In this document: in pieces, positions 34,076-42,898 of the stretch
How positions within the stretch are numbered: the stretch's first letter is position 1
How the letters are laid out: every line of letters begins with the position of its first letter
The notes under the pieces: generated by a model
Database searches by the model: none
Told to the model about the DNA's origin: nothing
What the model saw: only the letters and a program-made list of their open reading frames with translations
DNA from: Chryseobacterium viscerum
GTDB taxonomy: Bacteria; Bacteroidota; Bacteroidia; Flavobacteriales; Weeksellaceae
NCBI RefSeq assembly: GCF_025949665.1
Contig: NZ_JAPDFT010000003.1
Coordinates: 186,001 to 250,000 of the forward strand
DNA length: 64,000 bases
Direction: 5' to 3'
Translations under genes and position numbers: made by a program

Positions 34076-35022
34076 TGGATAGAAAAAGTTTTTTAAAAGC
34101 AATAGGAGGCGGATCTTTAGCAATGGCTTTAGCTCCCAATATGATGATGGCGGAAGAGTTGAAAATTCTTGACCTAAAATCCGCAAATAAACTGACTATT
34201 CTTCATACCAATGACCAGCATAGCAGAATAGAACCTTTCGATGCAAGCTATACAAAAAACCCTAACCAGGGAGGTTTTGCAAGAAGGGCTAGCTTAATTC
34301 AGCAGATCAGAAACCAGGAAAGCAATGTACTGCTTCTTGATTCAGGAGATATTTTTCAGGGAACTCCCTATTTCAATTTCTTTGGAGGAGAGCTGGAGTT
34401 CAAATTAATGTCCATGATGAAATATGATGCCTCTACCATGGGAAATCATGATTTTGATAATGGTCTTGATGGATTTTTAAAGGTACTTCCTAATGCAAAG
34501 TTTCCTTTTATCTGTTCCAATTATGATTTTAAAAATACTGTTCTTGACGGGAAAACTTCCCAGTATAAGATCTTCAACAAGAATGGAATCAAAGTAGGAA
34601 TTTTCGGAGTGGGAATTCAACTGGACGGCCTTGTAGGTAAAAAACAGTATGGAGAAACCGATTATTCCAACCCTATTGATGTAGCACAGCATTATTCAAA
34701 TTACCTGAAAAAAGATCAGAAATGTGATCTGGTGATTTGTCTTTCACATATTGGTTACGATTATAAAGATGAACCGAATAAAATAAGCGACAAAATTTTA
34801 GCGGCCAGTACAGAAAATATTGATATTATCCTGGGAGGCCATACTCATACATTTTTACCGGAACCTCAATCTTATACAAACAGACAGGGCAAAAATGTTC
34901 TTGTCAATCAGGTAGGATGGGCAGGTCTTCTTTTGGGTAGAATAGATTTTTATTTTGATACAAACAAAAACGTACAGCATATTTCCTGGAACAATCAGGT
35001 AATAGACAGCAGCATAGCATAA
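34075..35022 (+). CDS. 5'-nucleotidase metallophosphoesterase domain
   Basis: 315 residues. N-terminus MDRKSFLKAIGGGSLAMALAPN looks like an export signal (weak Tat-like character without a true RR pair). Metal-binding motifs are TILHTNDQHS, LLDSGDIFQG, TMGNHDFDNG and ILGGHTHTF, all matching the dinuclear metallophosphoesterase active site. It starts one base inside the stop of the C-terminal-domain gene, so translation is coupled. It would hydrolyse nucleotide monophosphates in the periplasm. Confidence 0.92.
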   Translation: MDRKSFLKAIGGGSLAMALAPNMMMAEELKILDLKSANKLTILHTNDQHSRIEPFDASYTKNPNQGGFARRASLIQQIRNQESNVLLLDSGDIFQGTPYFNFFGGELEFKLMSMMKYDASTMGNHDFDNGLDGFLKVLPNAKFPFICSNYDFKNTVLDGKTSQYKIFNKNGIKVGIFGVGIQLDGLVGKKQYGETDYSNPIDVAQHYSNYLKKDQKCDLVICLSHIGYDYKDEPNKISDKILAASTENIDIILGGHTHTFLPEPQSYTNRQGKNVLVNQVGWAGLLLGRIDFYFDTNKNVQHISWNNQVIDSSIA

Positions 35023-35031
35023 CCGCATAAT

Positions 35032-37296
35032 ATGAAAAAACTCTCTATAATTTCTCTTGGTATTTTAGCATCCCTGCAGTTTACAAAAGCTCAGGTCATT
35101 TCATCAAAAAAATGGGCAGATCTGTTTTCCTATAACAAAGTCTTAGCAATGAAAGAAGACAATGGGAAAATCATTGCAGCTACAGAAAACGGAATATTCT
35201 ATTATACAATATCAACAGGAGAAATTACGAAGTTGTCCAAGGCCAATGGCCTGCATAATGTTGGAATAACAGCCTTCGATTATAACCCACAGACGAAAAC
35301 AGGACTCATTGGGTATGAAAACGGCTCTATGGATGTTATCACTCCACAGGAAATCAAATATATTGTAGATATTCCTATTGCTACCGGCTATAACGGAAAT
35401 AAAAAAATCAATCATATTTCCATAACAGGAAATCAGGCTGTCATTTCTGTAGGCTACGGACTTTCCATATTTAATCTGAATAATAAAGAATTCGGAGATT
35501 CTGCATTTTTCCTGAATGGAGGGGTTTATCAGGCAAGTAATGAAGCCACCATATTCGGGAATAAGGTATATTCAGTAACGGATACCGGATTGAAGAGCCA
35601 TCAGATGAATACTACCTTCCCGGTATATTCCACATGGACAACGGAAGCTCCCGGAGCATTCAAGCATATAGATTCAGAATCTGAGCTGGTATATTCATCC
35701 GCTACAGCTGCCTATTTTTATAACAACGGTACTCCTACCCAGCTTCCTACAAACTTTGATAATATCCATGATATCGTTGTTACATCCAATAATATTATAG
35801 TTACTGATAACAGAGTATATACTTATGGCATTAACGGAGTATCACAAAATGCGGTGAGCCTTGGAGAGGAATGCAACACTGCTATAACAGCTGGTGGAAA
35901 AATCTTTGGAGGAACCGTATTATCAGGGATCAAAGATGAAAGTAACAATACTTTTAAGCCATTAGGCCCTTACTATAATTTTGCCTATAATATTAATCTT
36001 TTCGATAATAATCAACTCTTGGTTTCCACTGGTGCCAGAGCAAATAATTACAATCACCCGTCTATTATTCCGCAAGAACCAGGATTTTATTATTTCAACG
36101 GTACGGATTGGATCTATCCTTCTTTTTTCAACAAAAGTAATCCAAATCGTCCAGTCTTTGTCAACGTATTGGATGCTATTATAAGCCCTTATAACAGTAA
36201 TGAAGTTCTCTTTACTAATTATACAATGTTGTCTCACGGAGTATATAAAATGAAATATAATGCTACAAGCAAAGATTTTGAGCTGGTAAAGTATTATAAT
36301 CTTGGCGCTGAGCCTTACTACAGACGCCCAGTAGGATTGACTACAGATACTCAGAACAATCTTTTTGTTTCCTTCGGATTTAATGACGGAAATCCTTCCA
36401 TGGGGATCTATGATAAAGCCGCAGATGATTTTATCATCAAGAAAATCGTTTTGGCCAGTGATGGTATACAAAAGGCCGTTTTCCATGAAAATATGTTATG
36501 GACTCCATTGCCGAGATCTAATAACTTTTGGGTATATGACTATAAAAATGCAACCAACCTTTCCGATGATACAGACTATATTCTTGGTTCTGCTAATGGA
36601 TTTAACAGTTCAGGAGGAATCCTATCCGTAGCATTTGATAAGTCCGGAGATGCATGGATCGGTACAGATGGAGGCTTAAGAATTATGCCTAATGCTGCAT
36701 CTGAAATAAAAAAACCACAGCCTGAAGTAGAACCTATAGTAATAGAACAAAACGGGCTGGGTGAAGAGCTTTTCAGAGAATCAGCTATTCTTCAGATTGC
36801 AGTAGATGAAGGAAATTACAAGTGGGTATCCATTGATGGTGGTGGTGTATATTATCTGTCTGCTGACGGCCAGAAAACCATAAAACATTTTACTAAAGAA
36901 AATTCACCTCTTCCTACAAACAGCGTTACAGATATAAAAGTTGATAAGAAAACCGGGAAAGTATATTTTGTAACGTATAATGGTATTGTAACCTATCAGG
37001 GGGACGTTGCTGATGTAAATTCCAATTTCGGGGATGTTGTGGTATATCCTAACCCTGTTGTATATTCCAATTTTAAAGGAAAAGTTACCCTTAAAGGCCT
37101 TGCTGAAAAAACGAATATAAGAATTGTAGATGCAGCAGGAAATGTTGTACATTCTGCAGTGGCAAGAGGAGGTTATTATGAATGGGATCTTAATAATCAG
37201 AAAGGAGTAAGAGTAGCATCAGGAATGTACTTTGTCCTGATGACCAATGAAGACGGGTCTGATAAAGCTACAGCCAAAATAGGAGTAGTCAATTAA
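35032..37296 (+). CDS. porZ: Type IX secretion protein PorZ-like, beta-propeller with T9SS sorting domain
   Basis: 754 residues. Signal MKKLSIISLGILASLQFTKAQ. SSKKWADLFSYNKVLAM at the mature start and the following two-component-regulator-type propeller repeats (GIFYYTISTGEITKLSKANGL, WIGTDGGLRI) match PorZ, which attaches cargo to A-LPS at the surface. The C-terminal about 75 residues (VVYPNPV...ASGMYFVL) are a type A sorting domain. The next gene, 3 bases on, is recO, the usual flavobacterial neighbour. I rate the PorZ identification good from architecture and order. Confidence 0.85.
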   Translation: MKKLSIISLGILASLQFTKAQVISSKKWADLFSYNKVLAMKEDNGKIIAATENGIFYYTISTGEITKLSKANGLHNVGITAFDYNPQTKTGLIGYENGSMDVITPQEIKYIVDIPIATGYNGNKKINHISITGNQAVISVGYGLSIFNLNNKEFGDSAFFLNGGVYQASNEATIFGNKVYSVTDTGLKSHQMNTTFPVYSTWTTEAPGAFKHIDSESELVYSSATAAYFYNNGTPTQLPTNFDNIHDIVVTSNNIIVTDNRVYTYGINGVSQNAVSLGEECNTAITAGGKIFGGTVLSGIKDESNNTFKPLGPYYNFAYNINLFDNNQLLVSTGARANNYNHPSIIPQEPGFYYFNGTDWIYPSFFNKSNPNRPVFVNVLDAIISPYNSNEVLFTNYTMLSHGVYKMKYNATSKDFELVKYYNLGAEPYYRRPVGLTTDTQNNLFVSFGFNDGNPSMGIYDKAADDFIIKKIVLASDGIQKAVFHENMLWTPLPRSNNFWVYDYKNATNLSDDTDYILGSANGFNSSGGILSVAFDKSGDAWIGTDGGLRIMPNAASEIKKPQPEVEPIVIEQNGLGEELFRESAILQIAVDEGNYKWVSIDGGGVYYLSADGQKTIKHFTKENSPLPTNSVTDIKVDKKTGKVYFVTYNGIVTYQGDVADVNSNFGDVVVYPNPVVYSNFKGKVTLKGLAEKTNIRIVDAAGNVVHSAVARGGYYEWDLNNQKGVRVASGMYFVLMTNEDGSDKATAKIGVVN

Positions 37297-37299
37297 TTA

Positions 37300-37986
37300 A
37301 TGAATTCACAAAACGGTTTTTTACTTTCGTTTATAAAATACGGAGAAAATGATGCTGTATTGCATTGTTTCACTGAAGAAGAGGGTTTTCAAAGCTATTT
37401 TCTGAAAGGAATTTATTCTAAAAAGAACAAAAAGAAAGCCCTGCTGCAGCCGCTGAGCCAGCTGAATTTTTCAATACATCCACCCCGTGGCAATGGTATA
37501 CCAACCGTTTCAAAGTTTGAACTGGTAAAAAACAATGATATTTATACGGATATAAGAGTTAATACCGTCATTTTCTTTATTTCAGATTTTCTGAGCCATA
37601 TTCTGAAATATGAGGATAAAAATATTCCGATCTATGCCGGTATTGATCACTTTATCAATGAACTGACGAACAGAAATTATCAGGCACATCTTCTTTTTTT
37701 ACTGGCTGTTTTAAAAATTCAGGGGGTTGCTCCACTGTTGAGTGATGGTAAGTTTTTAGATCCGGAAACCGGCACTTTTTCTTTAGGAATCAGCCATCAG
37801 CAGTTCAATGAAGAAATTTCTGCATTATGGAAAGAGGCACTTTGTGCTGAAAACCTGTATGCTACAAAAATCCATTCCTCGTTAAGAAAAGATTTTCTGG
37901 ACAGCCTTCTGGTGTACTATCATTATCATATTACGGATTTCAAAACACCTGCTTCACTGGAAATTATCCAGCAGATATTTGAATAG
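37300..37986 (+). CDS. recO: DNA repair protein RecO
   Basis: 228 residues. The N-terminal OB fold is marked by GFLLSFIKYGENDAVLHCFTEEEG and YFLKGIYSKKNKKKALLQPLS. A helical C-terminal domain follows; the zinc Cys pattern seen in some RecO proteins is not present. RecO helps load RecA with RecR in gap repair. Starts 3 bases after the porZ stop, so the two are translationally linked. Confidence 0.9.
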   Translation: MNSQNGFLLSFIKYGENDAVLHCFTEEEGFQSYFLKGIYSKKNKKKALLQPLSQLNFSIHPPRGNGIPTVSKFELVKNNDIYTDIRVNTVIFFISDFLSHILKYEDKNIPIYAGIDHFINELTNRNYQAHLLFLLAVLKIQGVAPLLSDGKFLDPETGTFSLGISHQQFNEEISALWKEALCAENLYATKIHSSLRKDFLDSLLVYYHYHITDFKTPASLEIIQQIFE

Positions 37987-38013
37987 ACGGATTCATGATT
38001 GGCTGATCTTTTT

Positions 38014-40683
38014 TTACAGTTCTTTTGTTTTTTCAATATCTTCAGGCATTTCGGTTTCAGATTCTGCAATTTCTTTTTTGGAGAATCTTGGCTGCAGAAT
38101 TTTTGCAATAAGTCCCGTCCAGCCTGTCTGGTGGGAAGCTCCTACTCCACGGCCATTATCCCCATGAAAATATTCATAGAATAAGATATAATCTTTAAAA
38201 TCCGGATCGGTTTGAAATCTTTCATACTGCCCGTGAACAGGTCTTTTTCCATTTTCATCTTTTAAAAAAATCTTTGCAAGCCGTTTGTTTAAAGCATCTG
38301 CTATCTGATCAAGGTTTAAGTAATTTCCACTTCCCGTAGGATATTCAACTAAGAAATCGGGACTGTAATAGAAGAAAAAGCGCTGAAGACTGTCGATAAT
38401 CAGAAAATTGATAGGAAACCATACAGGGCCGCGCCAGTTGCTGTTACCCCCGAACAGTCCGCTGTCACTTTCTGCAGGTGTATATTTTACACTATAATCC
38501 GTTTCATTCAGAGTTAAAGTATAAGGGTTATTTTCATATTCTTTTGATAATGCTCTTACTCCATAGTCACTTAAAAATTCATCCGGATTCAACATTCTGC
38601 TTAACAATCTTTTCAGACGATGCCCACGAAGCAAAGACAAAAGGTGTTTGGAATCCTGGCCTTTGACTTCCCACCTTGAAACCAGAGAAGCCAGTTCGGG
38701 TTTATTATCCAGTACCCATTTCATTCTTTTCTTAAAATTGGGAAGATTTTCAATCATTTCATCATCTATAACCTCAACGGCAAACATCGGGATCAGCCCT
38801 ACAATGGTCCTTAATCTCAAATACATATGCGTTCCGTCATTAGAAGCTATGGCATCATAGAAAAACTCATCCTGCTCATCCCACAAACTGAATTCTTCAT
38901 CACCCATATTATCCAATGAATTGGCAATCGCCAGGAAGTGCTCAAAAAACTTCATCGCCATTTCTTCATACACATTATTGTAAAGGGCCAGTTCCAGGGC
39001 AATCCGCATCATATTCAGGGCAAACATAGCCATCCAGCTTGTCCCGTCTGACTGTTCCAGCTGTTCTCCGTTGGGTAAAACAGCATTCCGGTCGAAAACA
39101 CCAATATTATCAAGCCCTAAGAAACCTCCTTCAAATATGTTGTTGCCATTGGTATCTTTTTTATTGACCCACCAAGTAAAGTTCATCAATAGTTTCTGGA
39201 AAGCACTTTCTAAAAATTCCAGGTCGGGCTTATCTTTTAAATATTCATCAATTTTAAATACTCTGAAAACAGCCCAGGCATGTACTGGAGGATTCACATC
39301 GCTAAAGTTCCATTCGTAGGCGGGAAGCTGCCCGTTTGGATGCATATACCATTCAAACAGGAAAAGTTTCAGCTGATGTTTTGCAAAATCAGGATCTATC
39401 AAAGAAAAACTGATGGTGTGAAATGCCAGGTCCCAGGTTGCATACCACGGATATTCCCATTTATCCGGCATGGAAATAATATGTTCGTTATTAAGATGCT
39501 TCCAGTCATAATTTCTGATTTTATCCCGCGACTTTGGAGGAGGCATTTCAGCCGGATCACCTTTCAGCCATTTTTCAACATTGTAGTGGTAAAACATTTT
39601 ATTCCACAACATTCCCGCAAAAGCCTGCCTTTGCACCAGTTTTTCATCTTCCGAAGCAATTCCTTTCTGGATTTCAGCATAAAATTCATCTGCTTCTTTT
39701 TGTCTTTCTTCAAAAAGAGTTTCAAAGTCTTTAAAGGGTTCCCGTAAGTCCTTATCTGATATTCTGAATTCAAATATTCTGGATTCTCCGGCCTTGAAAT
39801 CTTCATCAATAAAAAAAGAAGCTTTCGTTCCTGCATTCTTTGGATTCACTGACTGAGAATTACCTGTCATTACAAAATTATTAATCCCGTCTTTGCAGAA
39901 TTTTGACTCATTTTGAGACTGGTAAAGTCTTTCATTATTGGTTTCATTGTTACAGAACAGGGTCTTTAAAGATTGTTTTGCGTAGACATTTTTGATCTCA
40001 ATATCCTTATGGTTCACTTTAATACGGTCTGCATCTTCGGCAAATAACTGAGGTTCATAGTCATCATATCCCCAGTTCCAGGTATTCCGGAACCAAACTG
40101 TTGGTAATAGTATAAGAGGTGCTTCTTTTTCAGATTTGTTGACAATCGTTAGCCGGACCAGAATATCATTCTGACTTTCCTTTGCGTATTCAATGAAAAT
40201 GTCAAAATAGTCATTGTGATCAAAAATTCCGGTATCAATCAGTTCATATTCCGTTTCATCCTTACTTCTTGAAGCATTTGTTTTCACGAGGTCTTCATAA
40301 GGAAAAGTATTTTGAGGATATTTATACAGCATTTTCATATAAGAATGGGTAGGTGTAGAATCCAGGTAATAAAAATATTCCTTTACATCTTCACCATGAT
40401 TTCCCTGTCCGTTGGTCAGTCCAAAGAACCGCTCTTTCACCATCTTATCCTTTTTATTCCAGAATCCCACAGAGAACACAAGTTTCTGAAGGTCATCACA
40501 GATTCCGCATATGCCTTCCTCACCCCAACGGTATGTTTTGGCTTCTGCCGTATCATGACTGGTATAATTCCAGGCATCACCGTTTTCACTGTAATCTTCA
40601 CGAACAAGCCCCCATTCCCTGTTGCTTACATAAGGACCCCATTTTTTCCATAAAATATCTGAAATTCTCTGTTTTTCTGACAT
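38014..40683 (-). CDS. GH63-like glucosidase (MGH1-type)
   Basis: 889 residues, no signal peptide. Conserved blocks include NREWGLVREDYSENGDAW, YPWYATWDLAFH, the DVNPPVHAW segment, GTSWMAMFALNMM and SNWRGPVWFPINFLI, characteristic of bacterial family 63 glucosidases with an (alpha/alpha)6 barrel. It acts on alpha-glucosides or mannosylglycerate-like substrates; the exact sugar is not clear. Downstream of the SDR dehydrogenase on the same strand, with heptad repeats between. Cytoplasmic by lack of signal. Confidence 0.88.
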   Translation of the reverse strand: MSEKQRISDILWKKWGPYVSNREWGLVREDYSENGDAWNYTSHDTAEAKTYRWGEEGICGICDDLQKLVFSVGFWNKKDKMVKERFFGLTNGQGNHGEDVKEYFYYLDSTPTHSYMKMLYKYPQNTFPYEDLVKTNASRSKDETEYELIDTGIFDHNDYFDIFIEYAKESQNDILVRLTIVNKSEKEAPLILLPTVWFRNTWNWGYDDYEPQLFAEDADRIKVNHKDIEIKNVYAKQSLKTLFCNNETNNERLYQSQNESKFCKDGINNFVMTGNSQSVNPKNAGTKASFFIDEDFKAGESRIFEFRISDKDLREPFKDFETLFEERQKEADEFYAEIQKGIASEDEKLVQRQAFAGMLWNKMFYHYNVEKWLKGDPAEMPPPKSRDKIRNYDWKHLNNEHIISMPDKWEYPWYATWDLAFHTISFSLIDPDFAKHQLKLFLFEWYMHPNGQLPAYEWNFSDVNPPVHAWAVFRVFKIDEYLKDKPDLEFLESAFQKLLMNFTWWVNKKDTNGNNIFEGGFLGLDNIGVFDRNAVLPNGEQLEQSDGTSWMAMFALNMMRIALELALYNNVYEEMAMKFFEHFLAIANSLDNMGDEEFSLWDEQDEFFYDAIASNDGTHMYLRLRTIVGLIPMFAVEVIDDEMIENLPNFKKRMKWVLDNKPELASLVSRWEVKGQDSKHLLSLLRGHRLKRLLSRMLNPDEFLSDYGVRALSKEYENNPYTLTLNETDYSVKYTPAESDSGLFGGNSNWRGPVWFPINFLIIDSLQRFFFYYSPDFLVEYPTGSGNYLNLDQIADALNKRLAKIFLKDENGKRPVHGQYERFQTDPDFKDYILFYEYFHGDNGRGVGASHQTGWTGLIAKILQPRFSKKEIAESETEMPEDIEKTKEL

Positions 40684-40740
40684 AGATAAGATGTTTTGTA
40701 CAATTGTAAAATGTATTCATGTATTGATGACCACAAGCTC

Positions 40741-40788
40741 AAAACTTTAAACTTTAAACTTTAAACCTTGAACCTTGAACTTTAAACT
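40741..40788. repeat. Heptamer tandem repeat (AAACTTT units)
   Basis: About six adjoining copies of a 7-base unit, AAACTTT drifting to AACCTTG, fill the space between the glucosidase and SDR genes. Similar short arrays occur in flavobacterial spacers. No function inferred. Confidence 0.7.
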
Positions 40789-40789
40789 A

Positions 40790-41599
40790 CTATCCCCCCG
40801 TAGAAAAACTCTCAAACGTAGTCATTCCACCATCAACGAAAATGCTGGTTCCTGTGATATAATCAGCAAGATCACTGGCAAGAAAAGCAGCTAAATTTCC
40901 GATATCCTGCGGCTGTCCGATTCTGTTATAAGGAATAAGGGTAAGTAGAGAATTAAGTGCTTCAGGAGTATTCCATGCATTTTGATTAATAGGAGTCTGA
41001 ATTGCTCCCGGACAGATAGAATTGACCCTGATTTTGGCTGCTCCATATTCCTGAGCAAGGGTTTGCATCAACATTCTGATGGCTCCTTTACTGGATGCAT
41101 AGTTGGCATGTCCGGCCCAAGGTATAATTTCGTGAACAGAACTGATGTGAATAATTTTCCCACAGGCTACAGAACGTGAAGGATCTATGCCACGCCGTAG
41201 AAATTCTTTAATGGCTTCTCTGGCACATAGAAACTGTCCCGTAAGATTGACACCTATGACAGCATTCCATTGGTCAATAGTCATGTCCGTAAATTTCGCA
41301 TCCTTTTGAATGCCTGCATTATTCACCAGAATATCTACAGTTTGAAATTCGGAAACAACATTCTGAAACATTTTGACTACCTGATCTTCTTTGGAGACAT
41401 CACATGCGTAAGTGATTCCTTTTCCTCCGGCATCAGTGATTTCTTTCAAAACAGCTTTGGCTTCTTCTGCAGATCTTTCTGAGGAATGATTGACAATGAC
41501 TGTTGCTCCAGCTGCAGCTAATGATTTGGCAATTCCTGAACCTATTCCACTGGAGGCTCCTGTAACCACAGCAACCTGATTTTGAAGTGATATTTCCAT
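40790..41599 (-). CDS. SDR dehydrogenase, glucose 1-dehydrogenase type
   Basis: 269 residues from the ATG at 41599 (MEISLQNQVAVVTG); an in-frame ATG at 41623 would add eight. Rossmann motif TGASSGIG (about 13-20 from this start), NNAG, catalytic Ser, and YASSK. The C-terminal TSIFVDGGMTTF is typical. It oxidises glucose or a related sugar alcohol with NAD(P). It lies upstream of the glucosidase, suggesting sugar oxidation following glycoside cleavage. Confidence 0.88.
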   Translation of the reverse strand: MEISLQNQVAVVTGASSGIGSGIAKSLAAAGATVIVNHSSERSAEEAKAVLKEITDAGGKGITYACDVSKEDQVVKMFQNVVSEFQTVDILVNNAGIQKDAKFTDMTIDQWNAVIGVNLTGQFLCAREAIKEFLRRGIDPSRSVACGKIIHISSVHEIIPWAGHANYASSKGAIRMLMQTLAQEYGAAKIRVNSICPGAIQTPINQNAWNTPEALNSLLTLIPYNRIGQPQDIGNLAAFLASDLADYITGTSIFVDGGMTTFESFSTGG

Positions 41600-41672
41600 G
41601 TTTTGTAATTTGATGTTACTCAAAGTTATGGAAAGATATCAGCAGATAAAAAATTATGATTTTAAAATTTTA

Positions 41673-42146
41673 TTAAAGTTTCTTGTACATCAGATATTGA
41701 GGTCCGCTCCTCCCCATTCTGGTTTTACCATCATAAATGTATCCTGCCTGAAGATAAATGTGGTAAGCAGAATTGTTTTTCTGGTTTACCGCCAGTACAA
41801 TTTCGTTGCACTCCCCGAAGTGGTTCTTTACAAAATTCCCTACCTCCAGCATAGCTATTTTCCCTATTCCTCGTCCCTGCATCTGAGGATTTACAGATAA
41901 GGAACGTAGTAAAACTGATGTTTCATCATCGGTAAGTTCAAATTTATCTTTCCCAAAATCAAGTACAAAAAAACCTGCAACCTGATCATTTTCAAATATA
42001 GTCACCGGAAATGCATCGTCATCATCCCGTTCACTGATACGTTGCAAAGCCTGTTGAGCTGTCGCAGTAAATTGCATCTGGTTTTCATCCAAAGCATAAC
42101 TTACTCCGGAAAGATCTTCTGGTTTATAGAATTCTAAATGTATCAT
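41673..42146 (-). CDS. GNAT family N-acetyltransferase
   Basis: 157 residues. QGRGIGKIAML is the acetyl-CoA binding motif A; NQKNNSAYHIYLQAGY is motif B. The N-terminus MIHLEFYKPEDLSGVSYAL fits the GNAT first strand. Ends three bases before the DUF1684 gene on the same strand, so they are probably co-transcribed. Substrate unknown. Confidence 0.85.
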   Translation of the reverse strand: MIHLEFYKPEDLSGVSYALDENQMQFTATAQQALQRISERDDDDAFPVTIFENDQVAGFFVLDFGKDKFELTDDETSVLLRSLSVNPQMQGRGIGKIAMLEVGNFVKNHFGECNEIVLAVNQKNNSAYHIYLQAGYIYDGKTRMGRSGPQYLMYKKL

Positions 42147-42149
42147 GTC

Positions 42150-42767
42150 TTAGTGATGGTATATATCTTCATACATTACTCCTGCACGGATTTCCACGGG
42201 AAGTTTATTCTCCTCAGGAACAATAGGGCAATTGTAATCGTAAGCATTATATGCACAAAAAGGATGATAAGATTGATTAAAATCAAGTACAATAGTGTTC
42301 CCTTTCGGAATTTTCAGATCCATATATTTTCCTCCTCCATAGGTTTCCTTTTCATTGGTAGCGTCACGGAACGGAAGAAAAAGGTAATCTTTGTATTTTT
42401 CCTGTTTAATTAAAGCCAGACTTTGGTACAATGTTACAGTATATGACTTACCATCCAATGTAAAAGTTGCTTTTCCATATTCCTGATATGTCTTTGTTTT
42501 CCCTGAAGAAGTGGGAAGTTCAAAAGGTTTTGTATCTTTTGATTTAACAAATTCTGCCGTTACTCTATATTTGGCATCAAAAGGGAAGAAAGGGTGTCCT
42601 TTAAAATTTTTAAAATTATCTCCTCTTAATGGAGTCTCTTTTGGATTGAAGTATTCAGCATTAAGTTCTTTCTGAAATTTCTGAACATCTTTCTCTTCCT
42701 TTGAAATGGCTTTCTGAGAAAAAGCCCATAATGGCAGGAGTAAAAAGAGTACTATATATTTTTTCAT
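42150..42767 (-). CDS. DUF1684 family exported protein
   Basis: 205 residues. Signal peptide MKKYIVLFLLLPLWAFSQ. The family block IPKGNTIVLDFNQSYHPFCAYNAY followed by DYNCPIVPEENKLPVEIRAG is characteristic of DUF1684, whose members are exported proteins of unknown function. Probably in the same unit as the GNAT gene that follows. Confidence 0.85.
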   Translation of the reverse strand: MKKYIVLFLLLPLWAFSQKAISKEEKDVQKFQKELNAEYFNPKETPLRGDNFKNFKGHPFFPFDAKYRVTAEFVKSKDTKPFELPTSSGKTKTYQEYGKATFTLDGKSYTVTLYQSLALIKQEKYKDYLFLPFRDATNEKETYGGGKYMDLKIPKGNTIVLDFNQSYHPFCAYNAYDYNCPIVPEENKLPVEIRAGVMYEDIYHH

Positions 42768-42898
42768 GAATATAAAATTATAAGTAAAACTATGAATTTT
42801 CGGAACAACAAAAGTTAAAATTCTAATAAAAAAACATAATCTGTTTTAAATAAAATAAGCCCCTGCTGATCTAGCATACTTTTTGAAAAGCAAAGTTC

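Noticed and set aside
35962..36486. 174-codon ORF antisense to porZ
   Set aside because: It lies wholly inside the porZ coding frame, has no family similarity, and its composition is that of a shadow frame.
40741..40788. Heptamer array as a possible CRISPR
   Set aside because: Units are 7 bases with no spacers and there are no cas genes nearby.
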